A stretch of DNA of 64,000 nt from an uncultured Blautia sp. (lineage in GTDB: Bacteria; Bacillota; Clostridia; Lachnospirales; Lachnospiraceae): positions 1-64,000 of the forward strand of contig NZ_CANTKB010000013.1 in NCBI RefSeq assembly GCF_947654165.1, written 5' to 3'. A program made the position numbers and the translations under genes. Of the stretch, positions 15,160 through 24,169 are shown in pieces; position 1 is the stretch's first letter, and the number at the start of each line of letters is the position of its first letter. A model generated the notes under the pieces. That model had not been told where the DNA came from, searched no databases, and saw only the letters and a list, made by a program, of their open reading frames with translations.

Positions 15160-15711
15160 TTATTCCGATATAGTAATATCCTTCTCAAAATATTTCTCTG
15201 AAAGTGCTTTCAGGCTTCCGTCATTTCTCATCATCTGAAGCTTTGCTTCCAGCTCGTCTTTCATCAGGTTGTATTTCTTGGTAAATACAGCAATTTTGGT
15301 ATATTTTGAGGCAATGCCTGTCTGCTCACTCACAGACGAAATATCTGCATACGGTGTGGTATGCTCATAATGTGTATCATTCCAATCGGATATTCCCACT
15401 GCAGAAATCACGCAGTCGTACAAGTCTGCATCCAGAGACTTCAGTAAGTTTTCTTCTGATGTATCCGCAATCTCCAGCTCCAGGTTTAACTTGTCTGCCA
15501 GTTTCTGTGCCACTTCCACCTCAAATCCCTCGGGATTACTGGTCTCTTCTGATAAATAACACATAGACGGAATACCAAGATCCATTCCCACCTTCAGAAC
15601 ACCCTGGGTAACTGGTTTTGCCTCTCTTAATTTCATATCACCACAGGCAGCCAGCACTGTCATAAAAATGACCGCTGCCAATACTGCCATACTTTTTTTT
15701 CTTATTTTCAT
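15160..15711 (-). CDS. Short extracellular solute-binding lipoprotein (family 3)
   Basis: About 183 residues. The start at 15711 gives a lipoprotein signal peptide with lipobox LAAC; the open frame extends to 15849 but that N-terminal part has no signal character. Lobe I of a family 3 amino-acid binding protein is clear (MDLGIPSM, EGFEVEVAQKLADKLN, YDCVISAVG). After TTPYADISS the sequence jumps to IAVFTKKYNLMKDELEAKLQ and the usual LLEKYF-type end, so about 70-90 residues of lobe II are missing relative to the usual 250-residue family. No frameshift is visible. It has no adjacent permease or ATPase. A strong TTGACA at 15778-15783 (minus) lacks a good -10. Confidence 0.75.
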   Translation of the reverse strand: MKIRKKSMAVLAAVIFMTVLAACGDMKLREAKPVTQGVLKVGMDLGIPSMCYLSEETSNPEGFEVEVAQKLADKLNLELEIADTSEENLLKSLDADLYDCVISAVGISDWNDTHYEHTTPYADISSVSEQTGIASKYTKIAVFTKKYNLMKDELEAKLQMMRNDGSLKALSEKYFEKDITISE

Positions 15712-15802
15712 ATCTTCAATCCATTCCTTTTTGCTGATTGATTTTATCCACTTCACCTTACCATGTACGACTGTTTTTGTCAAAGGATTCCTTTTCTTGC
15801 TC

Positions 15803-15831
15803 TTGTAAAAGAATTTTTCAAATGGTATGAT
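15803..15831 (+). promoter_or_regulatory. Promoter of the radical SAM / DUF4364 operon
   Basis: TTGTAA (15803-15808) and TATGAT (15826-15831) are separated by 17 bases. The AGAAAGG ribosome site and ATG at 15874 follow. Confidence 0.55.
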
Positions 15832-15873
15832 AAGAACTGAGAAACACAAGAAAAAGAAAAGAAAGGTTAAGAC

Positions 15874-16803
15874 ATGAAAAACTGGAACGGAAAACCTTAC
15901 TACTCTTTTGACTATATGTTAAAAGAACGATTTGCAGGAAAAGTTTATAAAGTTGCCTTAAACGGCGGTATGACCTGTCCCAACCGGGATGGAACCCTTG
16001 GAAACCGGGGCTGTATTTTCTGCAGTGCCGGCGGTTCCGGAGATTTTGCGGGAAACAGACAAGATTCTATCACCAGACAGATTGACCTGCAGGTTGAAAA
16101 ACTTCGGGAAAAACGTCATGCTTCCAGTTTCATTGCTTACTTTCAGGCATATACAAATACTTATGCACCTGTGGAATATTTACGCAGCATCTATACGGAA
16201 GCAATTTCTCATCCTGATATAGTTGCAGTGTCAATAGGAACCCGGCCGGACTGCCTGGGGAATGATGTTCTTGATCTTCTGGAAGAACTGAACCGTCAAA
16301 AACCGGTATGGGTAGAACTGGGACTTCAGACCATCCATGAAAAAACAGCTTCCTATATCCGCCGGGGATACCCTCTCTCCTGCTTTGAAGAGGCTGTGAC
16401 AAATCTCCGCAAAAGAAATCTGGAGGTTATTGTTCACACCATTCTGGGACTTCCGGGAGAAACCAATGAAGATATCTTAGAAACCATAGAATATCTGAAC
16501 CACAGAGATATCCAGGGAATCAAACTGCAGCTCCTACATGTTCTGAAAGGCACAGATCTGGCTGCTGACTATCTGGCAGGAAAATTTTCTGTTTACAGTA
16601 TGGAAGAATATCTGAATCTGGTCATGGAATGTCTGGAGCATTTATCCCCGGATATTGTGGTACACCGTCTCACAGGTGACGGTCCAAAAGACCTGCTCAT
16701 AGCCCCCGGCTGGAGCAGTGCCAAGAAAACGGTACTGAACACCCTGCATCACCAATGTAAGATCAATGGTGTTTATCAGGGAAAACAATATAAGGAGAAA
16801 TAA
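15874..16803 (+). CDS. TIGR01212 family radical SAM protein (YtqA-like)
   Basis: 309 residues. The cysteine cluster CPNRDGTLGNRGCIFC near residue 35 binds the [4Fe-4S] cluster that cleaves S-adenosylmethionine, with the spacing of the TIGR01212/YhcC group. FQAYTNTYAP, IGTRPDC, ELGLQTIHEKT and HTILGLPGET are typical of the Elp3-like barrel. The precise reaction of the family is not known. It is followed 3 bases later by the DUF4364 gene. Confidence 0.92.
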   Translation: MKNWNGKPYYSFDYMLKERFAGKVYKVALNGGMTCPNRDGTLGNRGCIFCSAGGSGDFAGNRQDSITRQIDLQVEKLREKRHASSFIAYFQAYTNTYAPVEYLRSIYTEAISHPDIVAVSIGTRPDCLGNDVLDLLEELNRQKPVWVELGLQTIHEKTASYIRRGYPLSCFEEAVTNLRKRNLEVIVHTILGLPGETNEDILETIEYLNHRDIQGIKLQLLHVLKGTDLAADYLAGKFSVYSMEEYLNLVMECLEHLSPDIVVHRLTGDGPKDLLIAPGWSSAKKTVLNTLHHQCKINGVYQGKQYKEK

Positions 16804-16806
16804 GAT

Positions 16807-17319
16807 ATGTCAGAACCTCTTACACTTTACAAATTAATCATTCTCTATATGCTGGAAAAGGTAGATTTTCCTCTTACCAATGCTCAGATTTCCGGTTTTG
16901 TGCTGGATAAAGGATATACCAATTATTTTCATCTTCAGCAAGCTATATCCGAATTAATTGATTCAAAATTGATTCAGGATAAAACTGTCAGAAATACCTC
17001 TTATTATGAAATCACAGAACGCGGCCAAAAGACCCTGTCCTACTTCGAAGACCAGATTTCTGACGGTATCAAGAAAGATATCTCTGATTTTTTCAAAGAA
17101 AATACCGTGCGTATGCGGGAAGAATTGTCTGCTGTAGCCGATTATTTTAAAAGTGAGACAGAAGGGTATCATGTACGCTGCCGTCTGAAACGTGAAAATT
17201 TTACCATTGTGGACTTAACCATTGCAGTTCCTACCGAGGAAGCGGCAGCGGCCGTGTGTATGAACTGGAAAAACAAGAGCCAGGATATCTATGAAAATCT
17301 AATTGATCTGTTGTTATAA
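16807..17319 (+). CDS. DUF4364 family winged-helix protein
   Basis: 170 residues. The N-terminal 80 residues resemble a PadR-like winged helix (LYMLEKVDFPLTNAQI, ISELIDSKLIQ, YYEITERG). A helical linker and a small beta-rich C-terminal domain follow (FTIVDLTIAVPTEE). DUF4364 is common in Lachnospiraceae and its regulatory target is unknown. It is translationally close to the radical SAM gene and followed by a strong terminator. Confidence 0.85.
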   Translation: MSEPLTLYKLIILYMLEKVDFPLTNAQISGFVLDKGYTNYFHLQQAISELIDSKLIQDKTVRNTSYYEITERGQKTLSYFEDQISDGIKKDISDFFKENTVRMREELSAVADYFKSETEGYHVRCRLKRENFTIVDLTIAVPTEEAAAAVCMNWKNKSQDIYENLIDLLL

Positions 17320-17328
17320 AAACCAAAA

Positions 17329-17351
17329 AGGGATGGTGCAGGACCATCCCT
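17329..17351. terminator. Bidirectional terminator
   Basis: AGGGATGGT (17329-17337) pairs exactly with ACCATCCCT (17343-17351) across a 5-base loop. Five T follow on the minus strand. It separates the convergent DUF4364 gene and the peptide-importer operon. Confidence 0.85.
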
Positions 17352-17357
17352 CTGTAT

Positions 17358-18071
17358 TTATTCCAGAGCTGCCAAAAGCAGCTCTTTTGTATATTCTGTT
17401 TTTGGATTTTCAAAGAGTTCTTCCGTCTCTCCTTCTTCCAGGATCTGTCCGTCTTTCATGACCAGAACCCGGTCACACATCTGATAGATCACATTCAGAT
17501 CATGCGAAATAAACAAGATAGACAATTCCATCTCTTCCTGAAGCTGTACCATTAATTCCATGATCTGACGCTGTATGGTCACATCAAGTGCTGACACCGG
17601 CTCATCTGCAATTATGAATTTTGCTCCCTGGATCAGTGCTGCCGCTATACTCACGCGCTGTCTCTGTCCACCGCTTAGTTCTCTCGGATAGCGTTTGAGA
17701 TGCTCTGTTGAAAGCCCTACCTTTTCCGCCATTTCCAGCACTTTCTGCTTTCTTTCCTCTTTTGGGATTTTCTGCATTCTAAGGGGTTCTTCCAGAATCC
17801 ACGAAATCCTCTTAGAAGGATTCAGGGAAGAAAACGGATCCTGAAAGATCATCTGAGGCATCTTTGTGTAATGACAGACCTCTCCTGCATCCGGCTTTAC
17901 AAATCCAAGAATCACCTTAGATAAAGTGGATTTTCCACATCCACTCTCCCCTACAAGTCCAAGGATTTCATCCTCTCTCACTTCCAGAGAAACATCCTTC
18001 AGAACCTGTTTTTCCTCTTTTTCATCTTTATAGGAGGCACTTACATGCTTTACTTCTAATATTTTTTTCAT
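17358..18071 (-). CDS. Peptide-type ABC importer ATPase (DppF/OppF)
   Basis: 237 residues, shorter than the usual 310-330 of OppF because it lacks the C-terminal iron-sulfur/oligopeptide extension. Walker A GESGCGKST, signature LSGGQRQRV, Walker B FIIADEP and switch HDLNVI are all present. It works as heterodimer partner of the upstream ATPase. Last gene of the five-gene operon; its ATG overlaps the upstream stop by 4 bases. Confidence 0.9.
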   Translation of the reverse strand: MKKILEVKHVSASYKDEKEEKQVLKDVSLEVREDEILGLVGESGCGKSTLSKVILGFVKPDAGEVCHYTKMPQMIFQDPFSSLNPSKRISWILEEPLRMQKIPKEERKQKVLEMAEKVGLSTEHLKRYPRELSGGQRQRVSIAAALIQGAKFIIADEPVSALDVTIQRQIMELMVQLQEEMELSILFISHDLNVIYQMCDRVLVMKDGQILEEGETEELFENPKTEYTKELLLAALE

Positions 18072-18889
18072 GTCCTGTCTCCTCTCTTTCTTTTTCGCAG
18101 AGATGTTCTTCTGTTGGGAATGGCAGCCAAAAGTTTCCTGGTGTATTCCTCTTTCGGTGCTTCAAACACCCTGATAATCTCCCCTGATTCTACAACTTCT
18201 CCCTGATTCATGACAATCACACGATTACAAAGGTGACGGATCACACCAAGGTCATGAGAAATAAATAAAATCCCGGTATGATGGATTTCATTCATTTTCT
18301 TTAACAGCTTTAATATCTGAGCCTGTATGGTCACATCAAGTGCTGTAGTAGGCTCGTCAGCAATTAACAGTCTCGGTTCTGTCACAAGAGCCGCTGCAAT
18401 CATAACTCTTTGACGCATACCTCCTGATAGCTGATGAGGATATTTTCCAAAAAGAGCTTCCGGATCCGGCAATTCCACTTCCCGCATCATCTCCAGAACC
18501 TTTTGTTTCCGCTCTTCTCCTGTCATCTGTGTGTGAAGTTTTAAGCCCTCTTCCATCTGTTCTCCTATGGTCAAAACCGGGTTTAAAGAAGTCATAGGCT
18601 CTTGGAAAATCATACTGATTTCCTTTCCCCGGATCTTTTCCATCTCTTCCTGAGACAATCGTGCCAGATTTTTCCCCTGAAATAAAATTTCCCCGGAAGC
18701 GATTTTTTCATGGCTTTTTAAAAGCTGCAGAATAGAAAGGGCCGTCTGGGTCTTACCCGATCCAGATTCTCCTACAATTCCCAGAATCTCCCCTTCCTCC
18801 ATATCAAAGGACACCTGCCTGGTCACCTGTGTCGGCGGGTTTGTATCATGAAATTCCAGATTCAGATTCTTCACTTCTAATAATTTCAT
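18068..18889 (-). CDS. Peptide-type ABC importer ATPase (DppD/OppD)
   Basis: About 273 residues. Walker A GESGSGKT, signature LSGGMRQRV, Walker B LLIADEP and HDLGVIRHLC. It also lacks most of the C-terminal extension of DppD. The frame opens at a GTG at 18901, but the AGGTGG site is 8 bases before the ATG at 18889, so 18889 is the preferred start, 1 base after the upstream stop. Confidence 0.9.
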   Translation of the reverse strand: MKLLEVKNLNLEFHDTNPPTQVTRQVSFDMEEGEILGIVGESGSGKTQTALSILQLLKSHEKIASGEILFQGKNLARLSQEEMEKIRGKEISMIFQEPMTSLNPVLTIGEQMEEGLKLHTQMTGEERKQKVLEMMREVELPDPEALFGKYPHQLSGGMRQRVMIAAALVTEPRLLIADEPTTALDVTIQAQILKLLKKMNEIHHTGILFISHDLGVIRHLCNRVIVMNQGEVVESGEIIRVFEAPKEEYTRKLLAAIPNRRTSLRKRKRGDRT

Positions 18890-18890
18890 C

Positions 18891-19697
18891 TCAGTTCCCA
18901 CCTTTCTTCAAAAGCCCATCGCTGATAAGAGAGCAGCCCAAAGCCAGGAGAATCACAGCCAATCCGGGAAATATTGCACACCAGGGTGCACTTACCAGAT
19001 AGGTCTGAGATTCCGACAACATTCTTCCAAGTGAAGCATCCGGCGGCTGCACACCGATTCCCAGGTAACTCATACCAGCTTCTGCCAAAACTGCATTGTT
19101 GAAACCAATAGCTGTCATAGACAGCACCGCCGGTAAGGTATTCGGAAGAATGTGTACAAACATAATCCTCAGATGGGATACTCCCATAAGCCTTGCACTT
19201 TTTACATAGTCCATTTCCTTCTGGCTTAGGAATTCACTTCTGGTAATTCTGGCAAAACTGGGAACAAAAATCACCGCCAGAGCCAAAATCACGTTATATT
19301 TTCCAGGACCCAGAATACTGATAAAAACAAGTGCAAGTAAAATATGTGGAAAAGAAAAGACCGCATCATTAAAACGCATCAGGATCTCATCTGCCCAGCC
19401 TCCGAAATATCCGGTGAATGCTCCCACCAGGATCCCGATTCCACCGCCTAAAACTACCGTGGCAGCAGCCACCAGAAAAGTAGTTCCTGTTCCCTTTAAT
19501 ACCCGGCTAAATACATCTCTCCCGAAATGGTCACATCCAAACAGATGTGCCAGCGACGGTGCTGCAAACTTCGCACTCCCATTCATGGCATCCGGGTCAT
19601 AAGGCGTATAGAACATTCCCACCAGAAGAAAGAAGAACATAAAAAGGGTGATTGAAACACCCAGAAGCAAATAATAATTTTTCTGTTTTTTCTTCAT
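18891..19697 (-). CDS. Peptide-type ABC importer permease (DppC)
   Basis: About 268 residues with an N-terminal membrane segment (YYLLLGVSITLFMFFFLLVG), the OppC N-terminal segment, and five or six further hydrophobic segments. The EAA coupling loop is near SARLMGVSHLRIMFVHILPN. CDHFGRDVFSRVLKG is typical of DppC/OppC. The ATG at 19697 follows a GGTGG site and is preferred over the GTG at 19706. Confidence 0.92.
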   Translation of the reverse strand: MKKKQKNYYLLLGVSITLFMFFFLLVGMFYTPYDPDAMNGSAKFAAPSLAHLFGCDHFGRDVFSRVLKGTGTTFLVAAATVVLGGGIGILVGAFTGYFGGWADEILMRFNDAVFSFPHILLALVFISILGPGKYNVILALAVIFVPSFARITRSEFLSQKEMDYVKSARLMGVSHLRIMFVHILPNTLPAVLSMTAIGFNNAVLAEAGMSYLGIGVQPPDASLGRMLSESQTYLVSAPWCAIFPGLAVILLALGCSLISDGLLKKGGN

Positions 19698-19710
19698 GTT
19701 TCCCACCCTT

Positions 19711-20655
19711 TCATTTCTTCATACGGATTCTCGGGTCGATTCTGCCATACAACAGATCCACCAAAAAGTTAATGAGCACTACCAAGGCTGCGATAATTAC
19801 CAGGATTCCCTGAACCACCGGATAATCCCGGTTGGAAATAGATGAAATCAGCAGGCTTCCCATACCAGGAATTGTAAACACCTGCTCTATGATAATACTG
19901 TTTGCAATAATATCTGCTATGGTCATTCCCCAGAAGGTCAGCACCGGGAGCAATGCATTTTTCAACACATGATGATACATCACTCTTGTTTTTCCGTTTC
20001 CTCTGGCGTATGCGGTACGGACATAATCAGCATCCATCTGAGACAACACTGAACTTCTCAGCATCTTCACGCCCATAGCTGCTCTCGGAAGTGCAATAGC
20101 TACCGCAGGTGCAAGAAGATATCCCAGAAATCCTGTGAAATCTTCTGAAACCGACACATACGCTCCCGGCGTAAACCATTTCAGGACCAGACCAAACACA
20201 TAGGTCAGTAAAATACCGATAAAGAATCCTGGTACTGACATTACAATCTGATTTAGCACCACCAGGATCTTATCCAGTATTTTCCCTTCATGCTGGGCAG
20301 TGAAAATACCCAGTGGAACAGACAGAAGCAAAATCAGTAAAAACGACAAAATCGTGAGTGCTGCTGTCACCGGTACCTTATCCCTGATCAGCTCTTTCAC
20401 CGGCATAGAATAACTAAAGGATTTTCCCATATCACCTGTGAGAAAATTTCCAAGCCATTTTCCATACCTTACCAATACCGGCTCATCCAGGCCCATTTCT
20501 TTTTGCAAAGCCTCCACCTGTTCCCTGGTGGCTTCTGTTCCTAATTTTGACAGTGCCGCATCTCCCGGGATTACAGAAAAGGCCAGAAAAGACAGGAAGG
20601 AGACAATTAACAATGTGATAATGAGAGTTCCTGTTTTTTTTAGTACATATTTCAT
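19711..20655 (-). CDS. Peptide-type ABC importer permease (DppB)
   Basis: 314 residues, standard length. About six membrane segments with the coupling loop TAYARGNGKTRVMYHHVLKN and the family signatures FSVIPGDAA near the N-terminus and RIDPRIR at the C-terminus. It pairs with DppC to form the channel. It is second in the operon, 32 bases after the binding-protein gene. Confidence 0.93.
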   Translation of the reverse strand: MKYVLKKTGTLIITLLIVSFLSFLAFSVIPGDAALSKLGTEATREQVEALQKEMGLDEPVLVRYGKWLGNFLTGDMGKSFSYSMPVKELIRDKVPVTAALTILSFLLILLLSVPLGIFTAQHEGKILDKILVVLNQIVMSVPGFFIGILLTYVFGLVLKWFTPGAYVSVSEDFTGFLGYLLAPAVAIALPRAAMGVKMLRSSVLSQMDADYVRTAYARGNGKTRVMYHHVLKNALLPVLTFWGMTIADIIANSIIIEQVFTIPGMGSLLISSISNRDYPVVQGILVIIAALVVLINFLVDLLYGRIDPRIRMKK

Positions 20656-20687
20656 CTTCCGTCTTTCTCCTTTTCTCTTTCTACTGC

Positions 20688-22265
20688 TTATTCAGCAGTT
20701 TTATAAATTTTTGCCATATCCTGTACATAGAGCGGATAGAATTCATATCCTCCATAGCCCTTTCTCAGAACTACCTCGGAAGCCATATCCTGAATATATA
20801 CATTGGCAGCATCCTCGCAGAGCAGTGTTTCCATTTCTTTGTACAACTGAATCTGTTCTTTTTCATCTGTACTTTTCTTCACCTGTTCATAGAGTGCATC
20901 ATATTCCTGATTCTTATAATTAATAAAGTTTTTGTCTGCATCGGAACAGAAACGTTCCAAAAGTGCTCTTCCGCTTAAATATGCAGCATCCACACCTACA
21001 ACTGTAGACTGATACTTTCTGTCAGAATACACATCACTTAACCAGCTATCCCATTCAATCAACTGAATCTCCGCCTGGATACCAACCTGCTTCAACTGTT
21101 CTGTCAATACCTGGGCTGTATCAATATGCTGCTGATAATTATTGGGAACTGTGATGGTCATTTCAAATCCGTCCGGATAACCTGCCTCTTTCAAAAGTTC
21201 TTTGGCTTTCTGGATATCCTGTGTATATTTCTCTGCAAGTTCCGGCATATAGTATTTCTCAAAAGCCGGGAACATACTGCTTCCTATGACGGTACCTTTT
21301 CCGTCCGCCATCATGTCCAGCACTTCCTGACGGTTTACTGCATAGCATAATGCCTGCCGCACCTTCACATCATCAAACGGTTTCTCCGCATTGTTCAGAT
21401 ATAATGCCTGAACCAGATTCATACCTCCCTCCAGGATATTCAGATCCTGGTCATCCCGTAACTGGGCAGATTGTGTAGAATTTACTCTTGGATACAGGTC
21501 AATGGAACCGCCTTTCAGCCCGGTCACAATGGCATTGCTGTCCCCCACAACCTTAAAGGTTACTTCATCCAGATATGCCTGATGCTCTGTATCCCAGTAT
21601 TCCTTGTATTTCTCAATCTTGATATTTTCCTGAGGAGAACGTGATACATAGCAAAATGGTCCTGTTCCAACCGGCTGTTTATCCAGGTCTTTGGCATGCT
21701 CCGGAACTACCGCAACAATCAGGTAAGCCAGAAATTCCGTGTCAGGCTCCTTCAGGGTAATCTGAACCGTCTTATCATCCGGGCACTCCACTTTCTCTAC
21801 ATTAGAAAACGCCGCTACCAGCGGAGTCCCATCCCCGTTGATACCGGCGCAGCGTTCAATCGAATATTTTACATCCTGCACAGTAACCACTGTTCCGTCA
21901 TGAAATTTTACATTCTCTCTCAATGCAAAGGTGTACACCTTGCCGTCTTCTGAAATTTCATGGCTTTTAGCCACTGCATCTGTGTAATTTCCCTCTTCAT
22001 CAGGCTTAACTAAGCCTTCGTAAATATTGAATAGGACTTCTTTTGTTCCTGCCGCTACCGATTTGTGTGGGTCAAGACTATCCTCTAAATCCTGAGGAAT
22101 TCCTACTACTATGGAACCACCCATAACTGGTTCCCCTGTTGCTTCCTGAGAACTGTTGTCCGTCTGAGATTCCTTCTGCCCGTCCTTTTTGTCTTGGCAT
22201 CCGCCAAGTACAATAGTCAGAGCCATTACCAAAAGTATTGCTGTTATATTCTTTACTTTTTTCAT
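20688..22265 (-). CDS. Peptide-type ABC importer substrate-binding lipoprotein (DppA/OppA)
   Basis: About 525 residues. Signal peptide with lipobox LGGC near residue 22, then a Ser/Gln/Asp-rich linker and an SBP_bac_5 domain (SLDPHKSV, NIYEGLV, FHDGTVVTVQDVKYSIER, VRQALCYAVNR). It captures peptides or a related solute (nickel-chelate and glycoside-type ligands also occur in this family) outside the cell. The ATG at 22265 has AAGGAG 6 bases upstream; the longer frame to 22295 begins before that site and is rejected. First gene of the operon; no peptidase lies directly beside it. Confidence 0.92.
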   Translation of the reverse strand: MKKVKNITAILLVMALTIVLGGCQDKKDGQKESQTDNSSQEATGEPVMGGSIVVGIPQDLEDSLDPHKSVAAGTKEVLFNIYEGLVKPDEEGNYTDAVAKSHEISEDGKVYTFALRENVKFHDGTVVTVQDVKYSIERCAGINGDGTPLVAAFSNVEKVECPDDKTVQITLKEPDTEFLAYLIVAVVPEHAKDLDKQPVGTGPFCYVSRSPQENIKIEKYKEYWDTEHQAYLDEVTFKVVGDSNAIVTGLKGGSIDLYPRVNSTQSAQLRDDQDLNILEGGMNLVQALYLNNAEKPFDDVKVRQALCYAVNRQEVLDMMADGKGTVIGSSMFPAFEKYYMPELAEKYTQDIQKAKELLKEAGYPDGFEMTITVPNNYQQHIDTAQVLTEQLKQVGIQAEIQLIEWDSWLSDVYSDRKYQSTVVGVDAAYLSGRALLERFCSDADKNFINYKNQEYDALYEQVKKSTDEKEQIQLYKEMETLLCEDAANVYIQDMASEVVLRKGYGGYEFYPLYVQDMAKIYKTAE

Positions 22266-22362
22266 GATATCTCCTTTACATACATGTTCTCTCATTATGC
22301 AATTGTCAAGGTTATTTTAGCGAAGGGAACGGGAAAATGCAAGTATCTTTTAAAATACATCA

Positions 22363-22812
22363 TCACTTCATAATCTTCCTCAATTCATCCATAAACGTAT
22401 CTACATCTTTAAATTCACGGTAAACAGAAGCAAACCGGACATAAGCCACTGCATCCAGATCTTTCAGTTTGTCCATAACAATTTCACCGATCATGGAGCT
22501 TGGAATCTCTTTTTCTTCCCGGTTAAAGACTTCTGTCTCAATTTCGTCCATGATACTTTCAATTTTTTCCACGGAAACAGGTCTTTTATAGCAGGCACGG
22601 GTAATCCCATCCTGAATCTTTCTTCTCTCATATTGTTCTCTGCTCTGATCCTTTTTGATCACAGTCAAAGGAATGGTTTCGATTTTTTCATATGTAGTAA
22701 AACGTTTTCCACATTCATCGCACTGACGTCTTCTTCTGATAGAATTATTATCTGGAACCGGTCTGGAATCAATCACTCTGGTATTTTCCTGATTGCAAAA
22801 GGGACATTTCAT
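22363..22812 (-). CDS. nrdR: Transcriptional repressor NrdR
   Basis: 149 residues, standard length. N-terminal zinc ribbon (CPFCNQ and CDECGKRFTTYE) followed by the ATP-cone nucleotide-sensing domain (VIKKDQSREQYERRKIQDGI). It represses ribonucleotide reductase genes when dATP is high, by binding NrdR boxes. Monocistronic and divergent from the M42 peptidase gene. No nrd genes lie in the window. Confidence 0.97.
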   Translation of the reverse strand: MKCPFCNQENTRVIDSRPVPDNNSIRRRRQCDECGKRFTTYEKIETIPLTVIKKDQSREQYERRKIQDGITRACYKRPVSVEKIESIMDEIETEVFNREEKEIPSSMIGEIVMDKLKDLDAVAYVRFASVYREFKDVDTFMDELRKIMK

Positions 22813-22900
22813 AGTAAAGTCCTCCTGTCTTCTATGTTTACATAAAGTTTACTACAAATCCTCCCTTCCAGTCAACTTTTTTCCTGATTTCTCTCTTCTA

Positions 22901-22929
22901 TTGACGTTTGCTCTCATAAAAGCTACAAT
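22901..22929 (+). promoter_or_regulatory. Promoter of the M42 peptidase gene
   Basis: TTGACG (22901-22906) and TACAAT (22924-22929) are 17 bases apart; an AAAGGAGG ribosome site precedes the ATG at 22959. Confidence 0.7.
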
Positions 22930-22958
22930 GTTTTAAGAAGCAAAAGGAGGATATCACA

Positions 22959-23990
22959 ATGCAGCAATATGTGGATTACATTTTAACCCAGTTAAAGGCT
23001 TTAATGGCCATTGACAGTCCATCCGGCTACACCAAAGAAGTGACGGATTACCTCATGACACAGTATAAAGAAATGGGATACACACCGACAAAGACGGTCA
23101 AAGGCGGTGTCTTAGTAGAACTTGGAGGAGAAGAAAAAGAAAATGCCCTTTTTATGGAAGCACATGTAGATACCTTGGGTGCTATGGTTGCTGAGATCAA
23201 AGCCGACGGACGTCTCCGCCTGACTCCTATCGGTGGTCTGAACGCTAACAATGCAGAGGCAGAAAACTGCAGAATCTGTACCCGTTTTAACGGCACTTAT
23301 GAAGGAACCATGCAGCTTACAGATGCATCCATCCATGTAAACGGGAAATACGATGACACTTCCAGAACTTTTGATGTAATGGAAGTTCTGATTGATGAAA
23401 AAGTATTATCAAAAAAAGAAGTAGAAGACCTTGGTATTATGGCAGGTGATGTGGTATGCTTTGAACCCCGCACGACCATTACCAAAAGCGGTTATTTGAA
23501 AAGCCGTTTTCTGGATGACAAATTAAGTGCAGCCATTCTCATGGGATACGCAAAATATTTAAAAGAAGAAAAGGTATGCCCTAAGAGAGCTCTCTATCAG
23601 CATTTCACAGTATATGAAGAAGTAGGGCACGGTGGCTCTGCATCCATCCCGGAAGGAGTAACAGAAGTTCTTTCTGTGGATATGGGATGTGTAGGAAAGG
23701 GACTTTCCTGCAAAGAACATCAGGTTTCTATCTGTGCCAAAGACAGTGGCGGTCCTTATAATTATGATGTTGTGACAGATCTGATCACTGCTGCCAAGCG
23801 TGAAAATCTGGACTATGCAGTAGATATTTATCCGCATTACGGTTCCGATGCAGAAGCAGCCCTCCGTTCCGGCTACGATGTACGCCACGGACTGATTGGT
23901 CCGGGTGTTTATGCCTCCCACGGCTATGAAAGAAGCCATGTAGATGGAGTGAAGAACACCTTCCTTCTGTTAAGAAGCTATTTAGGGTAG
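22959..23990 (+). CDS. M42 family metallopeptidase
   Basis: 343 residues. Co-catalytic metal aminopeptidase of the M42 group (glutamyl aminopeptidase/endoglucanase M type). Metal ligands visible are His in EAHVDTLG, Asp in RFLDDKLS, Glu pair in YEEVGHGGS and Asp in SVDMGCVG; the last His is in SHGYERSHVDG. It forms large tetrahedral assemblies that trim short peptides in the cytosol. It lies close to the peptide importer on the chromosome but is transcribed alone, with its own promoter and terminator. Confidence 0.93.
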   Translation: MQQYVDYILTQLKALMAIDSPSGYTKEVTDYLMTQYKEMGYTPTKTVKGGVLVELGGEEKENALFMEAHVDTLGAMVAEIKADGRLRLTPIGGLNANNAEAENCRICTRFNGTYEGTMQLTDASIHVNGKYDDTSRTFDVMEVLIDEKVLSKKEVEDLGIMAGDVVCFEPRTTITKSGYLKSRFLDDKLSAAILMGYAKYLKEEKVCPKRALYQHFTVYEEVGHGGSASIPEGVTEVLSVDMGCVGKGLSCKEHQVSICAKDSGGPYNYDVVTDLITAAKRENLDYAVDIYPHYGSDAEAALRSGYDVRHGLIGPGVYASHGYERSHVDGVKNTFLLLRSYLG

Positions 23991-24127
23991 ATATTTTGTT
24001 TAGTATTTAATTTTTGTTTAGAGATTTTCTGTTTTTTTTAGAAACCTGACATAATTTCCTCATATTTTCACTTTATAATAGGTCTTGGATAGTTGATAAA
24101 CCACTCACTATCTCCCCCCTCAAGATG

Positions 24128-24169
24128 AAAAGGGCACCCCATGAATCACCTTCATGGGATGCCCCTTTT
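24128..24169. terminator. Bidirectional terminator
   Basis: AAAAGGGCACCCCATGAA (24128-24145) pairs with TTCATGGGATGCCCCTTTT (24151-24169), one bulge, 5-base loop, with T tracts on both strands. It separates the M42 gene and the convergent ThrE pair. The gap before it (23991-24127) is T-rich with a 6-bp dyad GATAGT/ACTATC at 24088-24112. Confidence 0.85.

Noticed and set aside
15778..15783. Strong TTGACA upstream of the short binding protein as a promoter
   Set aside because: No acceptable -10 lies 16-18 bases downstream.
24088..24112. 6-bp dyad GATAGT/ACTATC in the gap after the M42 gene
   Set aside because: Too short and isolated in a T-rich stretch; likely chance.
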